DNA of 64,000 nt from Halichondria panicea. Taxonomy: Eukaryota; Porifera; Demospongiae; Suberitida; Halichondriidae. The position numbers and the translations under genes are program-made. Every line of letters starts with the position of its first letter. Positions within the stretch are counted from its first letter, which is position 1. This document shows positions 12,025-24,991 of this stretch, piece after piece. Location of the stretch: positions 206,501 to 270,500 of the forward strand of contig NC_087385.1 in the NCBI RefSeq assembly GCF_963675165.1. Direction: 5' to 3'. The notes below the pieces were generated by a model. That model worked only from the letters and a program-made list of their open reading frames with translations. It was not told the origin of the DNA and ran no database searches.

Positions 12025-15000
12025 TCAATAGCGCTTTCTCTTCGATATTTCCGGCTTCCAGATGAGCGGGTGGCTCTCTTCAGTCTGTGTGTGTGTGTGT
12101 GGGCGGGGGACAGGTGTGTGTGTGTGGGGGCGGGGGAGGTCATAACACGAGCTGTTTATAGAAGAAACAGGAAATCGTGTGGTAACAATAAAATAATGAC
12201 AAGTACAGTAAATTAATGCTATGAGGGCAAACATGCACACACTGCACACACACTGCATGTACAGTGTAGTAAGAAGGTGGGAGAGACTGTTTCCACAACA
12301 CTGGGAGGTGACAAGCTGGGAGGGGGCCTAATTGAGCACTGGTTGCATTACACCAGGACAAAACAAAAAAAGATTGCCCTTTTTCAATCAAGTTTTGAGG
12401 CCTATCAAAAACTTTGAGTAGCCATGTAATACATGTAGCTAAAGCCACTGAAATTCAATTCTCAAGGTATGGGTGGTCAAAGTTAATTCGCTAAAATCAA
12501 TAGTTATGTACTCACCGCGGTCTCGTCCTCCCTGTACATCTTGATGGTCTTGTCAGCCTCGGCAGTGAGCAGTCGACAACCACTCATATCAAAGCAGGCC
12601 TTGAAGACACCGGCCTCACTGTCCAGGGACCCGGGCTGACTCAAGGCTTGAAGCTGCTGGAAACAGTGACCTGTCTTCCAATCCCAGAAATGCATGGATC
12701 CATTATCACCTGAGGAGGGATGATACATCATAAATGCTTATCACAAACTCTTACATACACATATGCTCTCACTGAAAGCTAGAATCAATATAGAATGTAC
12801 ATGTAGTAAACAGTGTGGTGGTTAGAGACAGACTACACTACAGTGGTTTTCCTTACCTTTGCAGGCTATACTGCAAGAGCACTGCAACCACAATGTAGTA
12901 AATATAGTATTTTGGTTGGCTTCTGTTATGATTGTTAGTAACAAGCCAACAAAATTACAATTACTTGCTATGGCCTGCAAAATGCAAACTGTAACTGGTT
13001 TTAATTTGGCAATTTCAAAACTGCCAAATTAGTGGACCTAATTGCTGTAGTAGCCTAAGATGTCAAATTAAAAATCGCCAAATTCTAATAGCTCACTCGC
13101 CAAATAATTATAATAGCCGCTAAATGTTTCAAGTGTCTCATATTTTGTCTGACTGAAGTGATGGTAGCTCAGCTAACTTGTTGCATGGTTCATTGTGGCA
13201 AAATGATATGAGCTAAAACTTGTATGTATAGCTATAGGGAGCGGAGGGCCTATATTTACTTAGCCTCGATCCCAGACCGCACTTCCCAGAAGGATTGCTG
13301 TGAAAGTAGAGTAGTAACCCCTTGAGTTGTGTGAAAAGTCTGCAATAGCCAGTATTTTACCCATCATTGATTTTTGTGATGTGTGGGTGGACTAAAATAA
13401 CACAAACAGGTAATCACTACATTGTGGTTACAGTGCCTTGGAGTATAGCCTGCAAAGGTATGGAAAACCACTGTATACATGTACATGTATACACAGGAAT
13501 TACCACATGCGCCCACGAAAAGCAGTTAATTATGCTTTGCAACAGAGATTTGCCTGACAGCAAAAACCACTTAGATTGTTAGATATGAATATCATTCTAG
13601 CCTAAGAGCTTGCACTTCTATTAGCGCCAAACTGAGAAGATTGAATAATTTCAGTCACTTCTACAACATTTGAAAATTTAAAGAACCTAAAAAGGGCAAG
13701 TTGGGGCGTCGCCCGGTTTCTGGGAAACTTAACCCACCTCCAGAGACGAGCACATTGTCAGAGTTGATGGCCACTGTATTGACAATGGCTTGGTGGCCAG
13801 AGAAGTTCTGCATAAAGTTACCATCAGGGAACTTCCACACCTTGACGTTGTCAGGGGCTCCAGAGGCAAAGCAAAATCTGTCAGGAAAGATTGCTGAAAG
13901 CAGAAATAGGCTTGCAAACACATTAAGATCTGAAATTGGACGTTCCCAACACAAGTTATGGACCATCAAAGTTAGGTCTGAAAACAAGACCCACCCACTT
14001 ATACAATGTAGTCCATGCTTCCTCCCTCCCCCTCCAGAAAATAGACAATTTGGGCCACAAATAAAGCTGCTCTAAGCACACCATGTTGTAGCACTACCAA
14101 ACAGGTACTATCAACTATTGGACACTAGTAGATAAGATCTACATGGGAAGTACATGGGAAAAGTGCCTCAGAGCATGTATACTATGGGACTTAGTATACC
14201 TGCAACTTACTTAGTATACCTAGTATTCTGTTGCCAAGTAATTGTATTGTAGTTAAGCATCGAGGGCAAGGTTTGGGCATGCGCACTAGTATCTAAATGA
14301 GTTAGACACTGTTTTGTCGGTGTCCATGTGATTTAGAAGCCCTCAGCCACTTGTAGTACCCTCGCTACGCTCGGGATACTAAATCAGTGCCTTTGGGCTT
14401 CTAAATCCCATAGACACCTCCAAAACAGTGTCTAACTATTATTTGGTACACTATTGATGGAGGTTTCTTTAAAATCAAATTATGGCAGCAGAGCTATTAA
14501 TTGCAGTGGGCCAGCTTACTCTGTGGGATGTAGTGCTAGGGAGCGCACACTCTTCTTGTGGTTGGTGAGGACTGCCTTGGTTTTCCCAGCAGCCAAATCC
14601 CAGAGCCTTATAGTGGAGTCATGACTACCAGTCAGAACCTGAGAGAGAGGGAGTAGCAAATGTAATGTGGTTATGTGCAATATTGATACGAAAATTTCAA
14701 CCGCGAAAATGCATGCTCAATATGCAAGTATGTAAAAAAAAACTGCTATATATATTATACGCAAAAATAGCCAAACTTAAGAGTTAAGACCCTCGAAAAT
14801 TACCAGCTATACGGTATTGTTGAGCAACTTTTCCATTTTCAATTAGAGAGCAACAATAATTATTAATGAATAATCTTAGAGTCATAATAAAAATAGTATC
14901 TAAGAAGCTACACAACTGTTCCAACTTCTATTCTGTCCGTATAACCCTCTGCTGACTTGGACATGTAGCCCCCGGCAACTAACAGCTTGTCCTCAGACAA

Positions 15001-18000
15001 CGTCAGCACAAAGCTCCTCTCTCTGGGCACTCCAAGATGGCTGACAATCTTCCAGACATTCGCAGCCGGGTCATACGTATGCACGGCTGAGGTGGGTTTA
15101 TAGTTGGCATTGCAACCCCCTATAGCTACCAGGTGGCCCCCTATGCAGGCACACGTTGAGTAGAGCACCGGTAGGTCGGGCAAGGCTGTCCATACTTCTC
15201 TGGACGATCGAGATAATAAAACAGGTGGCAAGGAGGCTGTCTGGATCAGAGCGAGAAGGGAGCACGAGAATGCCGTGGGTAGGGGGTGGAAGAAATGGTC
15301 ACATCCTCCAGTGAGGTACAGCGTGTCCCTACAAATCACAATCGATGCTTCATACTGTGGTACAGGCAAGTCGGGAGCTGTGAACCATTGTCGTGTACTG
15401 ATGTCCATGATCTCTACGGTCTTGAAACATTGGTCTTTCTTCCCTTTACCTCCGGCAACGATCACTGTTGTAACAGTACTGACAGCACATGCTCCCATTC
15501 GAGGGGTAGGCATCGGCGGGTATTGTTCAGTCCATTCACCGTCACTGCCAAGTGTGTATAGCTGGTTCGATAGGCCACTTCCAAGCAGGTCTTTCAAGGA
15601 AAACTGTTTTTTGCCTCCAATTGTAACTAGTTGCTTAGCAATTACGACCAGGGAAGCAGATTCGGTAGGGCACTCGGCCTTCGTGGACCACTTGACAGTG
15701 ACCAGGTCCAGAGCGTAGACCTTCCTGGACGATGGTAGTTGAGACTCTGGCATGAAATAGGCCACAGTGTCCACAAGCACACAAGAGTTGGACACTCTAT
15801 ACAGTCGACACGGGGCCGTCTTCGTAGGTGTCCAGTGAAATCCAAACTCTTTGTCAGATTTCTTCACAGAAGGTGTTATATTCGGAGTAGGTAGTTGGAC
15901 GTCTAGGATGTCTAATCGTAATCTCAACTGTTCAATTTTAGATTTGAACTTTTCTAGTACCGTTCCCTTGACTTGCAGTAGATTGTCTTTAGCTAACAGA
16001 AGATGGTCTTTATCAGCGATCTTTTGCTCGAGCATTTCAATATTGCGTTGACTCGATTTCAACTCCATTTTTAAATCTTTTATCTCTTGATCTTTTGCAG
16101 CCAAATCTTGTATGATTTGCAGAGGTGTGTGCTGCTCACATTTGGTCTCCACGGTAATAACTAGGTTCATTGAAACACTCTCTTTGTACTCTGAGCGGAC
16201 CTTTAGTTCCGTGAGGGTATGACAAAGACTGCTAGCAGATGGTCGATCGTTGGCTTTGTCCCGCAGGCAGTCTATTGCCATTGGGAGGAGAGGGTGGCCT
16301 GGGAATATCAGTCTAATGTGGTTGTCACGACGATCAATCTCGGATGTACGTACTTCAATTTCACCAGACGGAAACTGTGGATCATTGGTTCGAACGGTTC
16401 GGAGCATACTGCCAGGTGAGGGGAACTTTTTGGTGAGAATTTGCACAAGATTGACTCCAAACGAGAACACATCCCCCTTGTCGCTGTAATCTGATTGGCT
16501 GGATGTAGCCTCAGGCGGCATGTACACTTCTGTACCGGGACAGGTGGTGTGTGAAACTTGAGAGGAGGGGAGAGCACAACTAATCATCTTCGTCATTCCA
16601 AAATCTGACAGCTTAGCACGAGAGTCGCCATTTAGAAGGATATTGTTACTAGAGAGGTCTCGATGAATCAGGCTGTTAGCGTGAAGAAAAGACAAGGCTT
16701 GAATGATATCCAGTGATAGATTGACTTGCAGGTAGTAGAGAACAGGATGTGTAGAAGTTTCAAGAAGTTGCTTTAAGTTTCGGTCCATTAGCTCCATCAA
16801 CAGTACAGGTAGCTGTGTGTCAGGGTCCTGGGAGAGTCCGAGGTATTGGACTATGTTTGGATGGTTGATTCTTCTCAATAAAGCACATTCTTGCTTGAAG
16901 CGATTGAACGGTGCTCTGGGGTTAGCATCATGGAGGGCAGGTTGTAGGTAGGAGGGGCCTAAGAGTGTTTGGTGGAATATCTTGGCAGCACAGAGGAGAT
17001 TGTCAGCCATGGCTTCACACACTTGTCCGTATGACCCTACACCCAGTACTCGGCTCTTGAGCAGCTGTACATTGCGGAAACCAACATCACCATCCATGGC
17101 AGGCAGGCCTGTGAGGGAGGGAGGGGCTAAGTAATTCAGCTTGAGGAAAAATAAAATATAATATAGTGATAAATATATAATATGTACATGTACAGAAAGA
17201 TGATTATTACATCATTATAATATTAATACGTACATTGTACATGTGCATGTACATGTGTTATGTGTTTGTCATACTTACTTTCTACGAGTCTCTGCTTCTT
17301 GCCAGGACATTCCAGTTATACTTTGACACACACACACACACACACACACAGATAGATCGAGTATTGAAAGAGACTCCAGCTCCTAGAGCACAATGCTGTG
17401 CCACATGGTGAAGCAAACAATGGCTGGTTGGATCAGGTGATCCCATGATTGGCTACATGCTTGACCACAGCTATTCCCTGGGAGACTATCAATAGATAAA
17501 GTGCTAATTAATTTTTTGCAAGCATCAAACATATGCGAACTTGGATCAATTCGCAAAATAAAATTGCAAAACACGGTCACCTCTGTATATAAAACCCATA
17601 TAAAAAATAGAGAATCCTCTCCTGTTTTACTAAATTAATACTTGCCAAACGCAGATCGCAAAGGGCAAATTTTTCTGCTGCTGATTTGGCTCATTCGCAA
17701 ATTTTTTCACCAGCAATATAATTATTCTAGCAATAAGGTTTTGTACAGTGTACAATAGGAACAAGCGCTTCATTGATACAGTTCGAGGCAACTTCCTCCG
17801 TTGTTGAGCTGATATTATGACTGAGCGTGAGGGAGAGCACATGCCATCACCTCCACACAGACAACACCACTCATGCTCTAATAAAGTGAGCGTGGGTAAT
17901 ATTGAAAGTGATGACTACCTGTCCATACTACACGCGTGGCAGACAGTCTACACAACCAGCATATAGTTACTGATGAGCAACCTATCACTAGACCCAACAC

Positions 18001-20534
18001 AACTGCTATTGCAGCCCCACCTCTCAGCAATACAAATTATACAATAGTACTGACAAAGAAACTTGCAATCCTCTATCTTAATTTTACACACAAATTAGGC
18101 TGTTAATTCTAAGAAATTATGGCCTGTTTCAAATTTGAGATTTGAGCATACCATCTGAAAGAGCTCCTTCTAAGCTTTCAGAAAATCATTATATTGTTAT
18201 GGCCATTCAAAGATGCTACACTATAGACACAGTCCCATGCAATAGTTATAGACTAGGCCTGCTTACCTGAGGGTTAGCTGCCTGAGTGATGATGTCAGCC
18301 ACAGTGTTAGTGTGACCAGAGAGAGTGTGGACACAAGCCTTGGTCCTCATGTCCCACACACGAGCAGTAGCGTCACGCCCACCAGTTATCAACACATCAA
18401 TAGTCGGGTGAAGAGATATACAGTACACAGCACTCAGATGACCGTGATAGTGACGAATCACCTGTAGTGCGTGTGTGTGGGGGGGGCAAAGGACATGAAT
18501 GATTGACAATACATTGTACAAATAATGACAATAGGATAGTGGGGAAAAGGAGGGGAACTGGATATAATTATATAACAATTGTCCTTGACACTCATTGTAC
18601 AATCATGTTAGTAGAGGTGTTGGAGGCTTGATTTTAATTAACAACAATATCTAGCATCTTCCTTACCTTGTTGACTTCCAGGTCCCAGCACTTGACCTGC
18701 TTGTCCTCCCCACAGGAGAAGAGGTACGGTTGTCGAGGGCTCACCACCAGCCCACGCACTGCACTGATATGACCAGTCAGAGTCAGCTTCAGACGCCCCG
18801 AGGCCAAATCCCACAACTGCATGTACAGAGGACAATACAATACCAAATGCAGTCAACAGTACACATTGGTTTAATCAATGGTTTGGAGACTCTTTCAGCT
18901 GCCATAACTTGAATTCCGTTGATCCAATTTCAATGATTTTCTGATTTTCTGAAAGCTTAGAAAGAAACCTTTCAAATGGTGTCATCAAAGTTCAAATTCA
19001 AGAGTTAAAAGGTCCCAGGCCGGAAAATGACAAATTATGGTCCCAATGAAATCTTGGATTGACATTTGAAAGGTATCTTTCTAAACTTTCAGAAATTCAT
19101 AATATTTTTGACATTGGATTAACGGTATTCAAGTTATGGCTGTTGAAAGATGTTCAACCCTCCTCCCACACACGGGCCTTAATCAATGGTACAAATATTG
19201 AAAATGAATCGCCAAAACTTTAGTTATGGCTGTCAGAAGATATGCTACACTAAACACTGGATTCTATTGCATGTACATTTACATAACAGGTGATACTATA
19301 AACACAGCCAATGCTCCCAACCCCACCCCCTTACCTTGATGGTTCTATCTCCTGAGCCAGTGGCAAACCACTCGTTGCTGGGGTCCAGGGCAATAGATCT
19401 CACCCAGCCAAGATGGCCGCTGATAACTCTCATTAGCTTCCATGGCGGATGCCACTGCGGCTTGATCAACTGTTGAGCTTTCCGTGGTACCAACTGTTGT
19501 GTGCCCTTGCTCAAGACAAGGTCCTACAGGTGGCAAAGGTCAGAGGTTATAGGTCAAAGTGCAGAGGTCGTACCTTGCTTTGTTGGTAGATATCTTTGAG
19601 ACCTGCTCCAGTTGTTCTGTAACAGTGCAATTATTAATAGGCAATTTTTGGAACCATAAAAAATTACTTACGCTGATTGTTCTCTTGCGGTGACCTCATC
19701 GATGACCTTTTGCACTCCTTGCTCTGAGGGGGGTCTCTGTTTAGCGGCAGTACCAGCTGACAGGGCCACACCTACAAGGGGGCGTGGTAGTGGTGTAGTG
19801 GTGTGTGGACAATGATATTGAGGAGCTAGCTTACCAGGACCACTCGGGTAGTGATGACCACCAGTCACCATCAGAGGTGGGGCCTCTGGGCAATAATAGC
19901 AACACAGTGATAATAAACTGTATGTGAAAACATTTAACTAGCTAACTTTGATGGTTCACAATCAATACTTTGGATGGTCTAATTTCAAAATGATCTAAGG
20001 AACTCGAAGTCTATGGTATGCTCAGGTTCTACATAGGATCAATGGATATTCAAGAAACCAAAGGGTGTATTATTCAACCATCCCCCTCTCTCTACCTTGT
20101 TTCCCTGGTGGGAGACTCTTGGCTGATATCTTGGCCACAGTGTCATTGGGTGGTGGGAGGTCCTTCACTGCAGCATGCTCATCACTGATCTTACACGCTA
20201 TCTTACGCTTCAACCTGCACACACACACACACACCCGGTTACTATAGCAACACGATACTCTGATGCGTACCCATACAGTACACAAGTAATCATTTATTAA
20301 GGTGATAAGACTATGCAATGAATGGTGCTATGCAATGAATGGTGCTATAATTATGGGGCGAATGTTGAGGGTCGCTATATTGGTGGTGGTGTCAACATTG
20401 TAGTGATATGTGTGAGTATCCATGGTAACGTACGCCTGGTCATTCTGTGGTATGGGTTGTCCCTCTTGACTCAGGAACATGTCGTGACTTCTCTTGAGTG
20501 ATCTGAACACTAGTGTGTGAACACTGTGCTTCAT
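12025..20534 (-). CDS. PLRG1: PLRG1 (pleiotropic regulator 1, spliceosomal WD40 protein)
   Basis: PLRG1 is a core subunit of the CDC5L/Prp19 complex in the activated spliceosome. Exons in transcript order: 20434-20534, 20096-20214, 19835-19885, 19672-19771, 19574-19616, 19335-19523, 18667-18816, 18267-18461, 14520-14638, 13738-13877, 12516-12709, 12025-12084. They join in frame to 486 residues (514 in human). Seen: the N-terminal '[19 protein letters not shown]', '[14 protein letters not shown]', then '[18 protein letters not shown]' opening seven WD40 repeats, and the terminal '[11 protein letters not shown]'. The ATG sits just before KHSVHTL. Other species have a few more residues there, so a tiny upstream exon cannot be excluded. 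The 3.6-kb intron between 14638 and 18267 hosts a complete kinase-Kelch gene on the same strand. Confidence 0.95.
14908..17097 (-). CDS. Kinase / coiled-coil / Kelch protein, one exon, nested in PLRG1 intron
   Basis: A single uninterrupted frame encodes 729 residues. Kinase domain at about 13-310: glycine loop 'GVGSYGQV' (19-26), catalytic Lys39 in 'CAAKIF', '[11 protein letters not shown]' (145-155), DFG (165-167) and 'PPE' (194-196). All catalytic elements are present, so activity is plausible. Loop style is TKL-like. A coiled coil follows at about 335-405 ('[16 protein letters not shown]'), then Kelch repeats with Gly-Gly pairs to about residue 725, which predict a beta-propeller for partner binding. 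The domain order is the reverse of the KCK genes at 25-64 kb. Lack of introns among intron-rich neighbours suggests either retroposition or a normally intronless family. A 5' UTR exon could lie upstream. Being on the host strand, it must be transcribed from its own promoter or spliced out with the PLRG1 intron. Confidence 0.85.
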   Translation of the reverse strand: MDGDVGFRNVQLLKSRVLGVGSYGQVCEAMADNLLCAAKIFHQTLLGPSYLQPALHDANPRAPFNRFKQECALLRRINHPNIVQYLGLSQDPDTQLPVLLMELMDRNLKQLLETSTHPVLYYLQVNLSLDIIQALSFLHANSLIHRDLSSNNILLNGDSRAKLSDFGMTKMISCALPSSQVSHTTCPGTEVYMPPEATSSQSDYSDKGDVFSFGVNLVQILTKKFPSPGSMLRTVRTNDPQFPSGEIEVRTSEIDRRDNHIRLIFPGHPLLPMAIDCLRDKANDRPSASSLCHTLTELKVRSEYKESVSMNLVITVETKCEQHTPLQIIQDLAAKDQEIKDLKMELKSSQRNIEMLEQKIADKDHLLLAKDNLLQVKGTVLEKFKSKIEQLRLRLDILDVQLPTPNITPSVKKSDKEFGFHWTPTKTAPCRLYRVSNSCVLVDTVAYFMPESQLPSSRKVYALDLVTVKWSTKAECPTESASLVVIAKQLVTIGGKKQFSLKDLLGSGLSNQLYTLGSDGEWTEQYPPMPTPRMGACAVSTVTTVIVAGGKGKKDQCFKTVEIMDISTRQWFTAPDLPVPQYEASIVICRDTLYLTGGCDHFFHPLPTAFSCSLLALIQTASLPPVLLSRSSREVWTALPDLPVLYSTCACIGGHLVAIGGCNANYKPTSAVHTYDPAANVWKIVSHLGVPRERSFVLTLSEDKLLVAGGYMSKSAEGYTDRIEVGTVV
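17098..18266. other. PLRG1 intron remainder upstream of the nested gene
   Basis: AT-rich sequence with a (CA)n tract near 17325-17350. I see no coding exon. It should contain the promoter of the nested kinase-Kelch gene. Confidence 0.5.
18105..19255. repeat. Interspersed 'gattttctgaaagcttagaaag' repeat copies, both orientations
   Basis: Around 18150-18200 the sequence reads ccttctaagctttcagaaaatcatt. Around 18930-18975 its complement appears as aatgattttctg...ctgaaagcttagaaag, with another inverted copy near 19075-19105. Similar pieces recur at about 33.0, 40.9 and 62.25 kb. They lie within or beside PLRG1 introns and could pair as hairpins in the pre-mRNA. Confidence 0.6.
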
Positions 20535-20816
20535 CACAGGGTCATGGTGGTGGGCCTGACAGGGGTCACAGTAACACAGGGGGTACAGAGTGTAGGTACG
20601 TATATCATACCTCCCTGCTCATCATTGTGCGTCCGTGTAGGGGAGCCTAAATATCTCTTCTTGATCTTGGCTTGTAAGCCTTTGACCTTTGAACCTTTGC
20701 CACGAGGTTTTCTTAGACAGTCTAAGGAAATATAGAAATGAAAAAGACGACCCATACCCAGTAAATTGAGATAGTGAAATCCTTAGTGTCTATCTCCAGG
20801 AGGTGATTTAAAGGCA
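20535..20816. promoter_or_regulatory. Candidate bidirectional PLRG1/FBXO9 promoter
   Basis: Only 282 bp separate the PLRG1 (-) and FBXO9 (+) start codons. Both genes are complete and of housekeeping type, so a shared divergent promoter is likely. No TATA box or named motif is identified. Confidence 0.5.
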
Positions 20817-21459
20817 ATGGAGAGCGCTGATATAGAGAATGATGATGATATATCTTCCTCAGACAATGTGGAACAGACAGACAGTCAAATAAGCAGTCAC
20901 AAGACACAAGTAAGAGTCAGGGAAAGCATATACCACCATATTGATGATAATGATCACTACACAGTTTGCAATAGTCTCCCTCCACTCAGGAGAATGATGA
21001 ACTGGAGGTGTTCCGTGAGGAATGGCGTGAAGAGTTGAAACGCAAGCAGCAGCCGCAATCATCCAGTGTAGAGGAAGAGGTAGGGTCGTCCAAGTGTGTG
21101 TGTGGGTGTGGGTGGGTGTGTGTGTGTGTGGTGTGTGGGGGTGGGTGTGGGTGTATTACTCTTATTTACTATATAATCCTCAGGCAGTGAGTCTCTACTG
21201 GATGGGAGCAGCTGCTGAGAGGAGTGGAGACATGCACGCAGGTAGCTAACCACCCACTCATTCACAACATGTACAGTGGATTACAAACAGGATTTTTAAG
21301 TGTTTTGGCTCTTTCTGCAGCTCTGTTGTTCTACAAGAAAGCCTGTCACCTGGTGCCTGATATTGACTTTAAACTGAACAAAGAGCAACCACCTCAGAGC
21401 AGTGACAGTGAAGACAGTGGCGACGAAGGTACTGGTCTAGTCTAGTATGACCATCCTTG

Positions 21460-21505
<46 letters not shown>

Positions 21506-23203
21506 ATGGTCCTAGTGGGTATGAGCGAGGGTCTAGGGAACTAGTGGAGCAGTTTCAGACTCTCAGTATACAGGGACCTCACTGGTGTACGCCAGCCAGA
21601 TCAACCAAGGTACACCAGAAATAAGTAGGATGATACTTTCTGCCACTCTTTTGATGTTAAAATAGATGTTGGTTACACTCTACCCACCCACACCCACACA
21701 CACACACCACACACAACCCACACCACACACACACAGAGTGTCCACATCTCGTCCCTCCCTCTGGACGTGGTGAGATGCATAGTGCAGTGGGTGGTGTCTG
21801 CTCAGCTGGACATGAGGTCACTGGAGATAGTCTCCATGACTTGCAGAGCACTGTATTGTCTAGCCAGGGAACCACATCTCTGGAGAATGGCTTGCAGGAG
21901 GTGAGAGAGAGGAGGGTTGCAGTCATTGGCAATCAGTATTCAGTAACTGTGTGTACTGAACATGGTACTGTGTTACATGATTATAGATGGGAGCCTGTAC
22001 TCTTGTTATATTTTGTTCTGTTGTGCCCCCCCTCCTGTCCTGTGCCCCCCCTCCCGTCCTAAAATACAGTATTACATAGATGAATGTGCTCCTGCATAGA
22101 TGCATTGTGCACTGTATGTGTGTGTGGGAGCCTGTAGCTAGAATAGTACATGTTAAATTATTCTTTGTGAACGCTTACTTGCCTACCCCCCCAGAGTATG
22201 GAGGGATGTCTCCAGTGCTAGTAGCTATGGAGACAGTTGGAGGAGAATGTTCATCCTAAAGCCCCACCTACAATTCAACGGTAACCCTCCCCCGCTCACC
22301 CACCACCCTCTAACACCCCACCACCCACCACCCTCTAACACCCCACCCCCACCACCCTCTAACACCCCACCACCCACCACTCTCTAACACCCCTCCCCCC
22401 ACCACCCACCACCCTCTAACACCCCACCCCCACCACCCACCACCCACCACCCTCTAACACCCCTCCACTCTATTACCCAGGTGTGTACATTTCCAAAAAC
22501 TCTTACGTCCGCCAGGGAGAGAGATCGCTGGACACCTTCTACAGACCATACCACACTGTCGTCTATTATCGCTTCCTACGATTCTTACCAGATGGTACGC
22601 TAGTATTAACAGGAGCACTTATTTATGTGCTCCTGGTATTAATAACACAGCTGCTTACAGCAAGTGTTACTGTTACCGTACCTGACTCTATATTTCTCAA
22701 TTTATGCTTTAACGCTATAATTATTATTCAATGCTGTTTATTTGTATCCTCAGGTTCAGTGATGTACCAGAACACTCCAGAGAACCCGATGGTGAGTGTG
22801 AGCAGACTGTGTCACAAGCACTCCAGGGATGAGTCTGTCCTGCTGGGGGAATACACACACACTGGTAGCAAAGTGAGGAAGAGATCCCCCCCTCTCTCTG
22901 GTGTGTGATTGTGACTGTATGTAGGTGGTAGTGGAGGTGGTATCCCAGGCAACAGGGGGTTCCCCTCAACGTCAAAGGGGGCGTGGCAAGGGAAAGAGAC
23001 AGGGGAGCAGCTATGACAGGAAGTTTCACTTGGTATGCACATGCAGTCAGTATTACTGAACTATATTAAATGCTGTATTTGTTCTCAGGAGTTGTCTCTG
23101 AGCAGTAGCTCCAGTAGACAGAGATGCAACCAGCTCTCATGGAGGGAGTACTCATGTCAGTCACTGCACAAGTGAGTTACATACCCTACATGCAAGTACA
23201 TCA

Positions 23204-23247
<44 letters not shown>

Positions 23248-23691
23248 ACACACACACCCACACCCACACACACACATCAGATGCCAACCTTTTTAAAGAT
23301 TAATTTAAGTGAGCATTCCGTTTGAGCTAGTAACGCGAACAGTTGACACAATTTCTCCTACACAAATGATACTTTTTGTATACCCTCAAACACACACACA
23401 CACACACACAGCACACCTATAGCTCTGTGTATCTATTTGAACACTCTGTAACTATAGCTATTAACCGTTGCAGCTCGACGTCAATCTTAGATTTGCTAGG
23501 TTTATCATCTACCCCTTTTATCTAGTGACAGCCTCAAGGGATGGTTGACTATAATATAATATTAACCCTCCCCTCACAGGCCGACAGGGCATGCCCAGAC
23601 CTCCCACTTTAACCTGGACTATACCTACACTCCGTTCTACTTCTCAAGAGTTAAAAGCTACTCCACAAACTCCACAGGAATGCTCACTTGA
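20817..23691 (+). CDS. FBXO9: FBXO9 (F-box only protein 9)
   Basis: FBXO9 is a substrate receptor of SCF (SKP1-CUL1-F-box) ubiquitin ligases. Exons 20817-20909, 20990-21079, 21184-21241, 21321-21428, 21506-21609, 21737-21900, 22195-22280, 22481-22594, 22754-22872, 22925-23032, 23089-23171 and 23580-23691 join in frame to 412 residues (about 440 in human). Seen: an acidic N-terminus with 'FREEWREEL', a TPR-like helix pair with 'FYKKACHLVPDIDFKL', the F-box 'ISSLPLDVVRCIVQWVV...WRMAC', then the family-specific 'GVYISKNSYVRQGERSLDTF' and C-terminal 'YTPFYFSRVKSYS'. Introns are rich in simple repeats. The last 32 bp of the terminal exon form the outer end of a 450-bp inverted repeat, so its tail is copied in inverted form at 24890-24921. 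Confidence 0.95.
22281..22478. repeat. CCACCACCCTCTAACACCCC minisatellite in FBXO9 intron
   Basis: Imperfect tandem units built from 'ccaccaccctctaacacccc' fill this intron from about 22300 to its acceptor. Confidence 0.8.
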
Positions 23692-24109
23692 TAGTTTGTG
23701 TCATATAATTTTCTACTTTATGTCAAATATACATGCATGCATGCATTCTCTTGTCATCATTAATAATGTTGTTTGTAAGATCATCATCATGTGTATATAC
23801 AATTAATGATAAATTGAAGAATGTATAATTTATGTAATTAAGGTTTATGTAATTAAGGTGACAGAACATAACATGCATGTACATGGGAAGCTAGGACTCA
23901 TAGAGTTCACTGTTCACTGTACATACAACAAAACTACCAAAGCCAAAATTTTAAATTCATAATCTAATTCAAAGGAAATTAAAATTACCGCAAAAGTACA
24001 CACCATGCACACATTGGTTATGGTTGAGTCACGATTTTTTGCAGCCAATTCTCTAGCTTGTGTAGCAAATTTTTGATTCTTTTTATGAAACTGTAGTTGG
24101 TGGTGACTA
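23660..24109 (+). repeat. Left arm of 450-bp inverted repeat
   Basis: The arm starts at actccacaaactccacagg inside the FBXO9 last exon and ends at tgtagttggtggtgacta. Its reverse complement is 24472-24921. I found no mismatch in the stretches compared by eye, and the arm lengths are equal. The inner 110 bp encode, on the minus strand, a diverged fragment of the KCK coiled coil ('HHQLQFHKKNQKFATQAREL'). Confidence 0.9.
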
Positions 24110-24471
<362 letters not shown>

Positions 24472-24474
<3 letters not shown>

Positions 24475-24921
24475 TCACCACCAACTACAGTTTCATAAAA
24501 AGAATCAAAAATTTGCTACACAAGCTAGAGAATTGGCTGCAAAAAATCGTGACTCAACCATAACCAATGTGTGCATGGTGTGTACTTTTGCGGTAATTTT
24601 AATTTCCTTTGAATTAGATTATGAATTTAAAATTTTGGCTTTGGTAGTTTTGTTGTATGTACAGTGAACAGTGAACTCTATGAGTCCTAGCTTCCCATGT
24701 ACATGCATGTTATGTTCTGTCACCTTAATTACATAAACCTTAATTACATAAATTATACATTCTTCAATTTATCATTAATTGTATATACACATGATGATGA
24801 TCTTACAAACAACATTATTAATGATGACAAGAGAATGCATGCATGCATGTATATTTGACATAAAGTAGAAAATTATATGACACAAACTATCAAGTGAGCA
24901 TTCCTGTGGAGTTTGTGGAGT
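24472..24921 (-). repeat. Right arm of 450-bp inverted repeat
   Basis: Reverse complement of 23660-24109. It carries an inverted copy of the last codons of FBXO9 and, on the plus strand, the KCK coiled-coil fragment. Immediately outside lie CA repeats and the first DNAJA terminal exon of the array. Confidence 0.9.
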
Positions 24922-24991
24922 CACCACCCACCCACACACACACACACGCACACGCACCACACACACACGCGCGCACACACACCACACACAC

